Assembly (NCBI GenBank): GCA_016281555.1
Contig: JAEEIV010000080.1
Span: forward strand, 1 to 49,191
Direction: 5' to 3'
From: Lachnospiraceae bacterium
GTDB taxonomy: Bacteria; Bacillota; Clostridia; Lachnospirales; Lachnospiraceae
DNA: 49,191 nt
Within the stretch, counting starts at the first letter, position 1, and each line of letters opens with the position of its first letter. Below the pieces are notes generated by a model. That model made no database searches. It was not told where the DNA came from and worked only from the letters and a program-made list of their open reading frames with translations. Position numbers and translations under genes: made by a program. Below, piece after piece: positions 1 through 7,822 of this stretch.

Positions 1-1
1 C

Positions 2-568
2 GTACTCTTTGGGATCATAGGCGGAGCATTGGTGGGATTCTTTGAGCAGTACTCTCACGATGACCTGTGGGCTTTTGCACTGTTTGGGTCAATGACATTA
101 GGCTTTTGGATGTGTACGACATCTCTGATCGTTCTTTTCAGCGAGAAGTTTTATACCGGGGGAATCAATGCCTTTCTCTATGTGTTTTTCATGTTTTATG
201 TAACGGGTATTTTTAAGCGCCTGGCGAACGTACACAAGGGTTTCCTTGATTGGGATGGCTTCTGGCGAGGGTTTATTTCCTGGGGCGAATACGCGTATGC
301 CGGACTTTGGGCTGCGGTCTGTTTCATTCTGGGGATGATTCTTTGGTTTGGCCGGAAGAAAAACGTTGTATTTGTGATCCTGAGATTTCTGCCGGCGCTT
401 TATATTCTGGTGGAGGCAGTCTTACTGTGGAGCAGCGTCATCAGCAGGAGGACAGGGTTATTCATGGCAATCGTGGATACGGTTTGTCTGATCCTCTACA
501 TTTATATCATAGTCAGAAATTCAGAATGGAAGCGGCGAGAGGCAAACGCGACCAGACAAATAAACTGA
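2..568 (+). CDS. Polytopic membrane protein, 5' end cut by window
   Basis: The reading frame is open to the left edge of the window, so the true start lies outside; 188 residues are visible. A TTG at 29 could start a shorter product, but the upstream codons encode a glycine-rich hydrophobic stretch that fits another membrane helix, so I treat the gene as truncated. At least five further hydrophobic segments follow, separated by short charged loops such as FSEKF and FGRKK, and the C-terminus is basic and cytoplasm-like (KRREANATR). No catalytic motif or binding site is visible and I do not recognise the family. The base composition is slightly more A+T-rich than the genes from 1.3 kb onward. 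It precedes an acetyltransferase by about 50 bases, so the two may share a transcript. Confidence 0.7.
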   Translation, partial: VLFGIIGGALVGFFEQYSHDDLWAFALFGSMTLGFWMCTTSLIVLFSEKFYTGGINAFLYVFFMFYVTGIFKRLANVHKGFLDWDGFWRGFISWGEYAYAGLWAAVCFILGMILWFGRKKNVVFVILRFLPALYILVEAVLLWSSVISRRTGLFMAIVDTVCLILYIYIIVRNSEWKRREANATRQIN

Positions 569-619
569 TTTGAAGATTAAGAAGCTAAAGACAACTTCAA
601 GTTTCTCGAGGTGTAAGCA

Positions 620-1165
620 ATGATGCTTGAAACAAATAGACTGATCCTCCGGCCGTGGGAAGAGAGCGATGCGGAGAGCTTATTTCAATACGCAAGTCAT
701 CCCGACGTGGGGCCGATCGCAGGATGGGCGGTCCACACGAGCGTGGAAAACAGCCGCGAGATTATCAAGACCGTTCTTTCGGCACCGGAAACCTATGCTG
801 TCGTACTCAAAGAATCAGGCCAGCCTGTCGGGAGCATTGGGCTGATGATCGGAAAAGCCAGCAATATCGGCCTTCCTGATTCAGAGGGTGAAATCGGTTA
901 CTGGATCGGGGTGCCGTATTGGGGGCGGGGGCTGATTCCGGAAGCAGTCAGGGAATTGATCCGATACGGCTTTGAAGACCTGAAACTCAATAAAATCTGG
1001 TGCGGTTACTTTGACGGAAACGAAAAGTCCAAGCGTGTTCAGGAAAAGTGCGGGTTTGAATACCATCACACGGCATACAATGTGCCCTGCGCCATTGAGG
1101 GGCTTCTTCGAACAGAACACATAACGTGCATTTCCAAAGAGGAGTGGCAGGCGCGCAATAGATGA
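620..1165 (+). CDS. GNAT family N-acetyltransferase (RimJ/RimL type)
   Basis: This 181-residue protein has the standard length and opening of RimJ/RimL-type acetyltransferases ([11 protein letters not shown] near the N-terminus). The acetyl-CoA pyrophosphate loop is seen as GRGLIPEA at residues 102-109, and the later [13 protein letters not shown] stretch (134-146) is the conserved motif B, where an Asn precedes the CoA-contacting helix. Members transfer an acetyl group from acetyl-CoA to protein N-termini, small amines or antibiotics; the acceptor cannot be told from sequence. The GAGGTG ribosome binding site at 608-613 serves the ATG at 620 (a second ATG at 623 is possible). It is likely cytosolic. 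The family call is secure; the substrate is unknown. Confidence 0.88.
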   Translation: MMLETNRLILRPWEESDAESLFQYASHPDVGPIAGWAVHTSVENSREIIKTVLSAPETYAVVLKESGQPVGSIGLMIGKASNIGLPDSEGEIGYWIGVPYWGRGLIPEAVRELIRYGFEDLKLNKIWCGYFDGNEKSKRVQEKCGFEYHHTAYNVPCAIEGLLRTEHITCISKEEWQARNR

Positions 1166-1268
1166 AGCACATTATTACAGTTCGGCATACACGGTCCGGC
1201 CGGAGGGGTATCCCATATGATCGTCGGGGATTATGGGAACCGGAGACAAAACGCGGAGGAAAGTCAGA

Positions 1269-3056
1269 ATGAACATTATTTCTAAGATGAAGAAGCATAC
1301 GCGGGGAAAGATCGTATTTTTTGTTTTGCGCATTGCCTTTTTCGTGTCGGTAGTTGCGGTCGCGGTCACCGGCTGTACGAAGAAAGAAGAAGGCCGGAAG
1401 ATATCTCTGATCGAGCTTGAAGGAGCGGCAAGCATCGAGCGCGAAGAGAAGACATTGGACGCAAAGCGCGGCATGGAACTGAAGTCCGGCGACGTGATCG
1501 CGACGGGAGAAAACGGAAGTGCCCGCGTCCGCATTGACGACGACAAGTTCCTGTTTCTCGGCGCATCGACGAGGGTCACTCTGACGGCGGAGGGAACGGC
1601 CGACAGCAGCAAAACGGTCGTGTTCGTCGAAAAGGGCGGTGTGATGACGGAGGTCAAAAGAAAGCTCAACGACGCCTCTTCCTTTGACGTTTTGACGCCC
1701 AATACGGCAATGTTGATCCGAGGCACGAAAACGCTGACTGAGGTTTACGAGGACATTCTCGGAGCAATCAAGACGAACGCTTGTGTGATCGAAGGCCAGG
1801 TCACATTCGAAACCATACAAAAAGACGGGGATGGGAAGCCTTCCGTCGCAGTTATTGACGTCGGAACAAAACAGGGCCTTTCGGCTGTTTCCCCAAAGGC
1901 GGATCGTCTTCAGCGAGAGGTGGTTTTGGATACCTACGGAAGACTGTACGACTGGTACGGGGCGGTGGCGACCTATGAAGAGCAGGACGCCACGCTCGAA
2001 GAACCGGTGTTCAGCGAAGAATTTCTGCGTAACTGCGTTGCGGTGCTCACAAGAAGCCGCGATGAGGACATTGAAGAAGGATTTGTCGCCGAGAACGTAA
2101 CGGAAGAAGAGATGAACGCGGCGATCAACATCCTGAACGATGTGATTGACGGAAAAATCGAACTGCCTGCCGCAGTCGAAGAATACATTTATAAGCAGAG
2201 CCAGCAATACTATGTCGATCCCTCTGCCTCAGACACGCCGACGGAGCCGGAATCCGCAGACGAGCCCACGGTCGACCCCGATCCGACGGTGGATGCGACG
2301 ACGGAGGATCCGTCCGAAGAAAAGACGGAGCCTGAAGAGAACGAAACGCACAAACATGAACTGGTTCCTCATGACGGCAAAGCGGCGACCTGTACTTCGC
2401 CGGGATATGAACCCTATAACACGTGTAAGACTTGTGATTATACGACGTACAAAGAGATCCCCGCGCTCGGGCACGAGTTCGGCGCGTGGTCGGTCACGAC
2501 CGAGCCTTATCCCGTATACGACGGAGATTTTTTGTCGACCTGGCACGCCGGTGAGAAAACGCGCAAGTGCACGCGTTGCACAGAAACGGAGAAGGCAGCC
2601 GTTCTCGTGACTCCCGTGCTCATGAATGAGATCTTCGGTACCGCCGATGCATTGCCGGTCGATGTTTTCTCCGATTTCGGCAGCAATCCTCCGGCTTCCG
2701 GCGTGACGCTTCAGATGTATGGCACCGTACTGTTCTATGCGATCTCCCCCTCCGTGCCCGGGAATCCGTACGACTGGGTCGGCATAGACGGCGCCGTGCT
2801 CGAATGGGTCGAAGGCGGCACCGCATTGGCTTCTCTTAAGGCGGGAGACACGCTGCACATGAAGATCACCGTTCCGGAAGGAGTAAAGGACGTCTATGAG
2901 GACACCGTCGTTTCGATCACGCTGACCGGGGCGCACGAACACGTCTGGGGAGAGGGATATGCGGATCCGGACGATCCGACCAAGTTGATTTACGCTTGTG
3001 ACATCTGCGGCGAAACGAAAACGGAAGACGCCTGGTCTGTGGGAACCGGGGATTGA
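1269..3056 (+). CDS. FecR-domain surface lipoprotein with Cys-pair C-terminal modules
   Basis: I start at ATG 1269, eight bases after GGAGGA; an in-frame ATG at 1233 has no ribosome binding site. The 595-residue product has a basic, hydrophobic signal peptide ending in a lipobox (VTGC, Cys36). A FecR-like domain follows (about 45-200), with SGDVIATGENGSARV and the typical VLTPNTAMLIRGT at 141-153. An acidic Pro/Thr/Glu linker (about 318-361) leads to Cys-pair modules beginning HKHELVPHDG (CKTC, CTRC) and a final CDIC pair near 577-580. Such His/Cys modules are seen on cell-surface proteins of gut Clostridia. In Gram-negatives FecR senses ferric citrate, but here no FecI sigma factor or TonB receptor is present, so the domain is better read as an extracellular protein-interaction domain. 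The ligand is unknown. Confidence 0.8.
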   Translation: MNIISKMKKHTRGKIVFFVLRIAFFVSVVAVAVTGCTKKEEGRKISLIELEGAASIEREEKTLDAKRGMELKSGDVIATGENGSARVRIDDDKFLFLGASTRVTLTAEGTADSSKTVVFVEKGGVMTEVKRKLNDASSFDVLTPNTAMLIRGTKTLTEVYEDILGAIKTNACVIEGQVTFETIQKDGDGKPSVAVIDVGTKQGLSAVSPKADRLQREVVLDTYGRLYDWYGAVATYEEQDATLEEPVFSEEFLRNCVAVLTRSRDEDIEEGFVAENVTEEEMNAAINILNDVIDGKIELPAAVEEYIYKQSQQYYVDPSASDTPTEPESADEPTVDPDPTVDATTEDPSEEKTEPEENETHKHELVPHDGKAATCTSPGYEPYNTCKTCDYTTYKEIPALGHEFGAWSVTTEPYPVYDGDFLSTWHAGEKTRKCTRCTETEKAAVLVTPVLMNEIFGTADALPVDVFSDFGSNPPASGVTLQMYGTVLFYAISPSVPGNPYDWVGIDGAVLEWVEGGTALASLKAGDTLHMKITVPEGVKDVYEDTVVSITLTGAHEHVWGEGYADPDDPTKLIYACDICGETKTEDAWSVGTGD

Positions 3057-3130
3057 TCGGTCCTTCCCGGTCTCCGGAGAGGTTCAGATCTTGCGGGTGA
3101 AAAACTGATTATGGCGAGGGAAAAGAGATC

Positions 3131-3961
3131 ATGATATACGAGAAGAGCTGCGGCGCCGTCGTTTTTACAGAAAAGGACGGGAGACGGTTATACCTGATCG
3201 AACTGATGCAGAAGGGACACCGTTCCATCTGCAAGGGTCATGTGGAAGAGGATGAATCCGAACGTCAGACGGCGGAACGGGAAATACGGGAGGAGACCGG
3301 GCTTGAAGTACTGTTCATCGACGGCTTTCGCGAAACGATCGAGTACAGTCCTTACGACGGGTGCATGAAAACGGTAGTCTTTTTTCTGGCCGAGGCGCTT
3401 AGTACCGACGTTACGGTGCAGGAGGAAGAGGTCAGGGAGGTCAGCTGGCTTCCGTTCGAGGAAGCATTGGCCGCGCTCACCTTTGAGTCCGACAAGGAGA
3501 CGCTGCGGAAGGCGGACCGGTTTTTTGATTTCCGCTTTAAGACCGGAGACGGCTGGAAGGCCTGTTTTGACGAAAAGACGGGGACCTACACTGCCGAGCG
3601 CAGCGGAATCGGTTATTATCAATTGTATGAGATCCCGAAAGAGACCTTCGATCTGCTGGACGACGGGATGAGCGACAGGGATACGTACAAGGTCATCTGC
3701 GAGGGCCGACGGCTCTACATGGACGTGAATGATCGCTGCGGTCCGCCGTATACCATCGTTTTTGATGAAGATTACGAAAAACTGTGCCCCTGGGCGGAAG
3801 TGATGCAAAGCGGCAGGATCTGGCCTGTCGAATTTACGGATGCGGTAGTGGAAGTGCTGGAGTCCGAAAAGAACAACCGGGAGCAGCGGCGGAAAAAACG
3901 CGAGGAACGGGAAAGCGCTGAGAACGGAACAGGCGCAGAATGCGACGATACCGAGCATTGA
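3131..3961 (+). CDS. Nudix hydrolase with C-terminal extra domain
   Basis: The first ~140 residues form a Nudix domain. The Nudix box is complete at residues 36-58: G36, five residues, E42, seven residues, then REIREETGL. These bind the metal and cleave nucleoside diphosphates linked to another moiety. The opening SCGAVVF and the KGHVE stretch resemble diadenosine polyphosphate or NDP-sugar hydrolases, but the substrate cannot be fixed. Residues ~145-250 are an additional domain (GYYQLYEIPKETFD, CPWAEVMQSG) that I do not recognise, and the C-terminus is a highly charged tail. At 276 residues the protein is nearly twice a minimal Nudix enzyme. It lies 18 bases upstream of the rhomboid protease gene, so the two are probably co-transcribed. 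Confidence 0.87.
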   Translation: MIYEKSCGAVVFTEKDGRRLYLIELMQKGHRSICKGHVEEDESERQTAEREIREETGLEVLFIDGFRETIEYSPYDGCMKTVVFFLAEALSTDVTVQEEEVREVSWLPFEEALAALTFESDKETLRKADRFFDFRFKTGDGWKACFDEKTGTYTAERSGIGYYQLYEIPKETFDLLDDGMSDRDTYKVICEGRRLYMDVNDRCGPPYTIVFDEDYEKLCPWAEVMQSGRIWPVEFTDAVVEVLESEKNNREQRRKKREERESAENGTGAECDDTEH

Positions 3962-3979
3962 CCGAAGGGAGGGACAAAG

Positions 3980-4555
3980 ATGAGTGAGGGGAAGAAAAAA
4001 TGGACGGTGTCGTTCAATGCGCCCGTGGTGTTGATCTTTTCGTTGATCGCCTTGGCGGCGCTCATCCTCGGATACTGCACGGGCGGGCTGACGACGGGAT
4101 TACTCTTTTCCGTGTACCGGTCATCGCTTCTGGATCCGCTCACTTACGTTCGGATGATCGGACACGTGTTCGGGCATGCGAACGTCGGGCACCTCGTCGG
4201 GAACCTCATGATCATCTTGCTTCTCGGTCCGTTTGTTGAGAAACGGTACGGCAGCGGCAGGACCGTGATCGTGATCCTGGTCACGGCAATCGTGACGGGA
4301 CTGGTGCATTTCATTTTCGTGCCGAACACGGCATTGCTCGGCGCGAGCGGCGTCGCCTTCGCGTTCATCATCCTGTCTTCGCTTGCGGAATTCAAGCGTC
4401 ACGAGATCCCGGTGACGTTCCTGCTCGTCGCGGCCTTGTACCTCGGGCAGCAGATCGTGGGCCTCTTCCAGCAGGACTCCGTATCGCAGCTGACGCACAT
4501 CCTCGGCGGCGTGGTCGGCGGATTCTTCGGATTCATTTGGAAAGAGAAGAAGTGA
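3980..4555 (+). CDS. Rhomboid family intramembrane serine protease
   Basis: This 191-residue protein has about six membrane helices, the minimal bacterial rhomboid core. The catalytic serine lies in GASG (121-124, Ser123) and the catalytic histidine in LTHILGG (His173). The stretch GHANVGHLVGNL (65-76) supplies the conserved His and Asn of TM2 that line the active site. Rhomboids cut transmembrane segments of membrane proteins within the lipid bilayer; the substrate is not predictable. A GGGAGGG ribosome binding site precedes the ATG at 3980. The gene is followed by a long-loop inverted repeat (4600-4660) that may end the transcript. Confidence is high because Ser, His and the TM2 motif are all present with the right spacing. 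Confidence 0.93.
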   Translation: MSEGKKKWTVSFNAPVVLIFSLIALAALILGYCTGGLTTGLLFSVYRSSLLDPLTYVRMIGHVFGHANVGHLVGNLMIILLLGPFVEKRYGSGRTVIVILVTAIVTGLVHFIFVPNTALLGASGVAFAFIILSSLAEFKRHEIPVTFLLVAALYLGQQIVGLFQQDSVSQLTHILGGVVGGFFGFIWKEKK

Positions 4556-4599
4556 GGGCGAGGGAGATATAGCCAAAAGCCTTAGATGTTTGATAATCG

Positions 4600-4660
4600 A
4601 AAAACAGTTACTATATGTATGGATTCTGCGGATTTCATTAACAAATAGTAACTGTTTTTT
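4600..4660. terminator. Long-loop inverted repeat, probable bidirectional terminator
   Basis: AAAAACAGTTACTA at 4600-4613 is perfectly complementary to TAGTAACTGTTTTT at 4646-4659, with a 32-base loop. A T-run follows on the + strand and, by symmetry, on the - strand. It sits after the rhomboid gene and before the A+T-rich island. The loop is longer than in typical intrinsic terminators, so a remnant of a small palindromic element is an alternative. Confidence 0.5.
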
Positions 4661-4776
4661 AATTTTATCTAAAATTTGATGCTTATTTTTCTTTCCAGCT
4701 TGTTTTTTCGCTCCATGATTCGTGATATGATAGGCGGACAGATCCCGTTTTCGGACGGAGTGCAGGGAGGAAGAGG

Positions 4777-5580
4777 ATGAAGAATGACTATTTGTCAGAG
4801 TTGGAAATGAGGAAAAAGAAGCTGCAAAAACTGGAAAAGCGGCTCAAAAAGGACATTGAAAAAGCCCCGGAAGACAAGATCTATTTTTTCAACGCGCGAG
4901 GGAATGCACAGTTTTACCGTGTTGAACAGGGCAGGAGACGGTATTTGCCTGCTGCGGAACGTGAAAAAGGATGCTTGATCGTTCAGCGTGATTATGATAA
5001 AAAACTGCTGAAATTGTGTCAAAAGGAAGAGGAGATCATTGAACGGTTTTTGAAAGACTACCGGCCGGATGCGGTAGAGGAGTTTATCCAATCTCTGACT
5101 CCTGCACGAAGGGCAATCATAGACGTGAAATATGAGTTAGGAGAACGCTTCTTGGAACAAATGGAAGCGTATGCTGCGGAACAGTATCAAAGAATCACAA
5201 ACAGCTATCCCGTTGCAGATCGCTTCGTCACAAAGAGAGGTGAGGCGGTTCGGTCTAAATCGGAGTTGATTATCGCGGATTTATTAGCGGATCATGATTT
5301 GACATATTATTATGAACTTCCGCTGGAACTATCCGGTGGAGCAGTTGCCTTTCCGGACTTTTCAATCGTAGACCAGGGGAGCCGCAAAATGGTCTATTGG
5401 GAACACTTCGGATTAACGGATGATTTCAATTATTCTGTAAAGATGGCGGCAAAGTTGAACGCCTATGAGCGAAGCGGTATCTTTCCCGGAGAGAATCTGA
5501 TTATGACCATGGAAAGCCGGGACTGCCCGCTGGACGTCGGTTTGGTCAAAGCGAAGATCAAGAAATACCTGGTGCAGTAA
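4777..5580 (+). CDS. PD-(D/E)XK nuclease-like protein linked to palindromic repeat array
   Basis: This 267-residue protein is of uncharacterised type. Residues 1-30 are a highly charged, probably coiled-coil helix. The C-terminal ~115 residues show a restriction-endonuclease-like pattern: an acidic residue in VRSKSELIIADLL (Glu163), the PDF motif (Asp194), and YWEHFG (Glu209), followed by a Lys-rich helix (K223, K227). The usual lysine of the ExK half-motif is replaced (E-H-F), so a migrated lysine or a non-canonical active site is implied. The start has a GGGAGGAAGAGG ribosome binding site. The gene is clearly richer in A+T than its neighbours, suggesting transfer. Its final codons (CAG TAA) lie in the left arm of the first unit of a five-unit, 63-bp palindromic repeat array. 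Function is unknown; a nuclease acting on or with the repeats is inference. Confidence 0.72.
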   Translation: MKNDYLSELEMRKKKLQKLEKRLKKDIEKAPEDKIYFFNARGNAQFYRVEQGRRRYLPAAEREKGCLIVQRDYDKKLLKLCQKEEEIIERFLKDYRPDAVEEFIQSLTPARRAIIDVKYELGERFLEQMEAYAAEQYQRITNSYPVADRFVTKRGEAVRSKSELIIADLLADHDLTYYYELPLELSGGAVAFPDFSIVDQGSRKMVYWEHFGLTDDFNYSVKMAAKLNAYERSGIFPGENLIMTMESRDCPLDVGLVKAKIKKYLVQ

Positions 5581-5862
5581 AATGAGCGGTTTCTCGCTTT
5601 TTACTGCATGAAAAGAAAGAATTTAGGAGATTCCATGCAGTAAAAAGAGCACTTTCTCGCTTTTTACTGCATGAAAAGAAAGATCTTAGGAAATTTCGTG
5701 CAGTAAAATGAGCACTTTCTCACTTTTTACTGCATGAAAAGAAAGATTTTAGGAAATTTCGTGCAGTAAATTGAGCACTTTCTCACTTTTTACTGCATGA
5801 AATGAGAGATGAGAGGATCATCCATGCAGTAAAATGAGCATTTTCTCGCTTTTTACTGCATG
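5573..5862 (+). repeat. 63-bp palindromic repeat array A (5 units)
   Basis: Five copies of a 38-base core start at 5573, 5636, 5699, 5762 and 5825, a period of exactly 63 bases. Every core begins TGCAGTAAA and ends TTTTACTGCATG; the outer 10 bases form a perfect dyad (TGCAGTAAAA / TTTTACTGCA; one mismatch in unit 4) around an inner AGCACTTTCTC-like sequence. The four 25-base intervals are related to one another (AAAAGAAAGATTTTAGGAAA type, the last more diverged), so this is not a CRISPR array, whose spacers are unrelated. The first unit overlaps the stop codon of the upstream nuclease-like gene. Nothing else codes here. Confidence 0.95.
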
Positions 5863-5991
5863 GAGCAAGCTGATCCCCTCTCCTGATCCCCCCAATCGCC
5901 TCCTTTTTTGCATATCCGGGCGAATATACACCAAAATATGCATAAAACAAAAAATAATTCCAAAAAAATCGAATTTTTTTCAAAAAAATGC

Positions 5992-6019
5992 TTGACAAAT
6001 CATATCTTCAGTGTATAAT
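5992..6019 (+). promoter_or_regulatory. Sigma-70-type promoter for the amino-acid ABC operon
   Basis: TTGACA at 5992-5997 and TATAAT at 6014-6019 are both perfect consensus, with a 16-base spacer, in a very A+T-rich stretch. They lie 67 bases before the start of the solute-binding protein gene. A GCATAT/ATATGC dyad (5910-5915 and 5936-5941) upstream could be an operator, but this is weak. The rest of 5863-5990 shows no gene. Confidence 0.85.
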
Positions 6020-6085
6020 CCGTGTATGACGTTCGAAAAAACATCGCAAACGACATAAGGAACGGCAGAAAAGAGGAGAAAAACG

Positions 6086-7015
6086 ATGAAGATGATGAAG
6101 AAAGTTTTGGCAGTGGTTTTAAGTCTTGTGATGGTGTTCGCATTTGCGGCATGCGCAGGAAACGGTGAGACCAAGGATCCGGAAGAAGCGAAAAAAGCGG
6201 CGGCCTATGATAAGATTCTTGAAGGCCTGAAGTTTGATGACAGCGGGCTTCCGGAACTGACCGTAGCGACTTCCCCGGACTTCGCTCCGATGGAATTCAT
6301 TGATCTGTCGAGAAGCGGCGATGACCAGTATGTCGGTTTTGACATCATCCTTGCGAAGTATCTTGCCAAGGAATTGAATATGAAACTGGTGATCAAGCCC
6401 ATGTCCTTCGATGCGACGCAGGCGGCCGTCTCTACCGGGTCTGTGGATCTCGGCATTTCCGGCTTCAGCTGGACTGCGGCTCGTGCGGAAAACTATTTTA
6501 TTACAGACTGGTACAAGGCCGGCGACAATGAGACGGAGCAGGTCGTGATCACGACAACAGCGAATGACGGCAAACTGACGACGGCGGAAAGCTACAAGGG
6601 TCTCAAGGTCGGTGCACAGGGCGCTTCTCTTCAGAAGATCATGGTGGAGGAGCAGCTTCCGGATGCGGAACTCGTCCTTTTTGAAAGCCTGAATGATGCT
6701 GTCACCGGTCTTCTTACCGGAAAGATCGACGCACTGGCGGTGGCATACGGAAACGGCGAATCATTCATTTCCTCAAATCCCGGGAAAATCGTGTTCAGCG
6801 GCTTCGCGTTTGAAGTGGACGAGCTCTACAAGAACAACGTCATCCTGATGAACAAGAAATCCACGGAACTCGGCGCGAAGGTCAATGCGGCGCTGGCGAA
6901 ACTGCACGATACCGACACCTATGACGTCTGGTATGAGGCGGTACAGATGCTTGCCGAAATCAAGACGGCCGACCAGCTCGGTTACGATGACGAAGGCAAC
7001 AAGATCAAAGAATGA
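6086..7015 (+). CDS. Polar amino-acid ABC transporter, substrate-binding lipoprotein
   Basis: This 309-residue extracytoplasmic binding protein belongs to solute-binding family 3. It has a lipoprotein signal peptide (KKVLAVVLSL... FAAC, lipidated Cys23), and the domain opens with the family hallmark ELTVATSPDFAPMEF followed by YVGFDIILAKYLAKEL. A second hallmark is seen in the SVDLGISGFSWTAARAE region, where amino-acid-binding members contact the ligand. It would deliver a polar or charged amino acid to the permease and ATPase encoded next. The following M20 peptidase and ArgR hint at arginine, glutamate or related compounds, but the ligand cannot be read from sequence. A strong promoter lies upstream (5992-6019), and a stable UUCG hairpin (7057-7076) after the gene may raise its mRNA level over the distal genes. 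Confidence 0.92.
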   Translation: MKMMKKVLAVVLSLVMVFAFAACAGNGETKDPEEAKKAAAYDKILEGLKFDDSGLPELTVATSPDFAPMEFIDLSRSGDDQYVGFDIILAKYLAKELNMKLVIKPMSFDATQAAVSTGSVDLGISGFSWTAARAENYFITDWYKAGDNETEQVVITTTANDGKLTTAESYKGLKVGAQGASLQKIMVEEQLPDAELVLFESLNDAVTGLLTGKIDALAVAYGNGESFISSNPGKIVFSGFAFEVDELYKNNVILMNKKSTELGAKVNAALAKLHDTDTYDVWYEAVQMLAEIKTADQLGYDDEGNKIKE

Positions 7016-7056
7016 TCATAGGCGCCCAATAATGGTTTGAAGCGTTGAATCAGGCG

Positions 7057-7076
7057 GGGCTTCCTTCGGGAAGCCC
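7057..7076 (+). promoter_or_regulatory. Intercistronic UUCG-tetraloop hairpin
   Basis: GGGCTTCC, the loop TTCG and GGAAGCCC form a perfect 8-bp stem closed by C(UUCG)G, one of the most stable RNA tetraloops. It lies between the binding-protein and permease genes without a following T-run. Such hairpins commonly protect the upstream mRNA from 3' decay and give excess binding protein; here that role is inferred from position. Confidence 0.6.
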
Positions 7077-7132
7077 TCTGCTGTTCAGGAAAACGCATGA
7101 AGAGCGTCAGATCATGAACGGAGGAATCCCGC

Positions 7133-7822
7133 ATGACAATATTAGAGATCTTGGAGCAATCCTGGGATAATTTCATCAAATACTATATCGGCCAGGGCCT
7201 TTTGTGGAGCGGATATGCCTATACTTTGGCGCTTTCTGCCATTACGGTGCTCTTCGGAACGATTCTCGGTTCGCTATTGGCCATTGGTAAGCGGAGCAAG
7301 TTCAAACCGCTCGGGGTGATCATTACGGCTTTCGTGGAGATCATCCGCGGCACACCGGCGCTTTTGCAGCTGTATCTCGCATATTTCGTCATTCCGATGC
7401 TTTTGAAGATGCCCGGCCTTTCACCGTTTACAAGCGTTGCGATCGCCATGTCCTTAAACTCTGCCGCATACACGTCCGAGATCATTCGTTCCGGCATCGA
7501 GGCGGTGGATAAAGGACAGACAGAAGCGGCTCGCGCACTCGGACTCACCGAAAAGACGACCATGTTGAAAATCGTCCTGCCGCAGGCGATCAAGAATATC
7601 CTTCCGGCCCTCGGCAATGAATTCATTACCGTCATCAAGGAAACGGCATTGGCCTCCACGTTCTTCGTCGGAGAACTGATGACGACCTATAAGACCATTA
7701 ACGGCATCAACTACCAGACGATCCCGGTACTTTTAGACATCGGCGTGTTCTACTTCATTTTGACCTTCAGCCTGTCGAAATTGCTCGGCGTCTTTGAAAG
7801 GAGGATGAAGAAACGTGCTTGA
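7133..7822 (+). CDS. Polar amino-acid ABC transporter, permease
   Basis: This 229-residue inner-membrane protein has five predicted helices and belongs to the HisM/GlnP permease family. The family motif [14 protein letters not shown] is present in the first third, and the EAA loop that docks onto the ATPase is seen as [20 protein letters not shown], with the conserved Gly in the expected place. A single permease gene suggests a homodimeric channel. The stop codon overlaps the start of the ATPase gene by eight bases, so translation is coupled. The start is preceded by CGGAGGAATCCCGC. It works with the lipoprotein upstream and the ATPase downstream. Confidence 0.93.
   Translation: MTILEILEQSWDNFIKYYIGQGLLWSGYAYTLALSAITVLFGTILGSLLAIGKRSKFKPLGVIITAFVEIIRGTPALLQLYLAYFVIPMLLKMPGLSPFTSVAIAMSLNSAAYTSEIIRSGIEAVDKGQTEAARALGLTEKTTMLKIVLPQAIKNILPALGNEFITVIKETALASTFFVGELMTTYKTINGINYQTIPVLLDIGVFYFILTFSLSKLLGVFERRMKKRA

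Noticed and set aside
987-2207. A 406-residue open frame on the - strand across the acetyltransferase and FecR genes
   Set aside because: Antisense to two supported genes; composition not protein-like.
5573-5862. CRISPR array
   Set aside because: Intervals are similar to each other, repeats carry a terminal dyad, and no cas gene is present.
5863-5991. ARG box upstream of the amino-acid ABC operon
   Set aside because: GAATATACACCAAAATATGC is vaguely similar, but the match is too poor to support ArgR binding.
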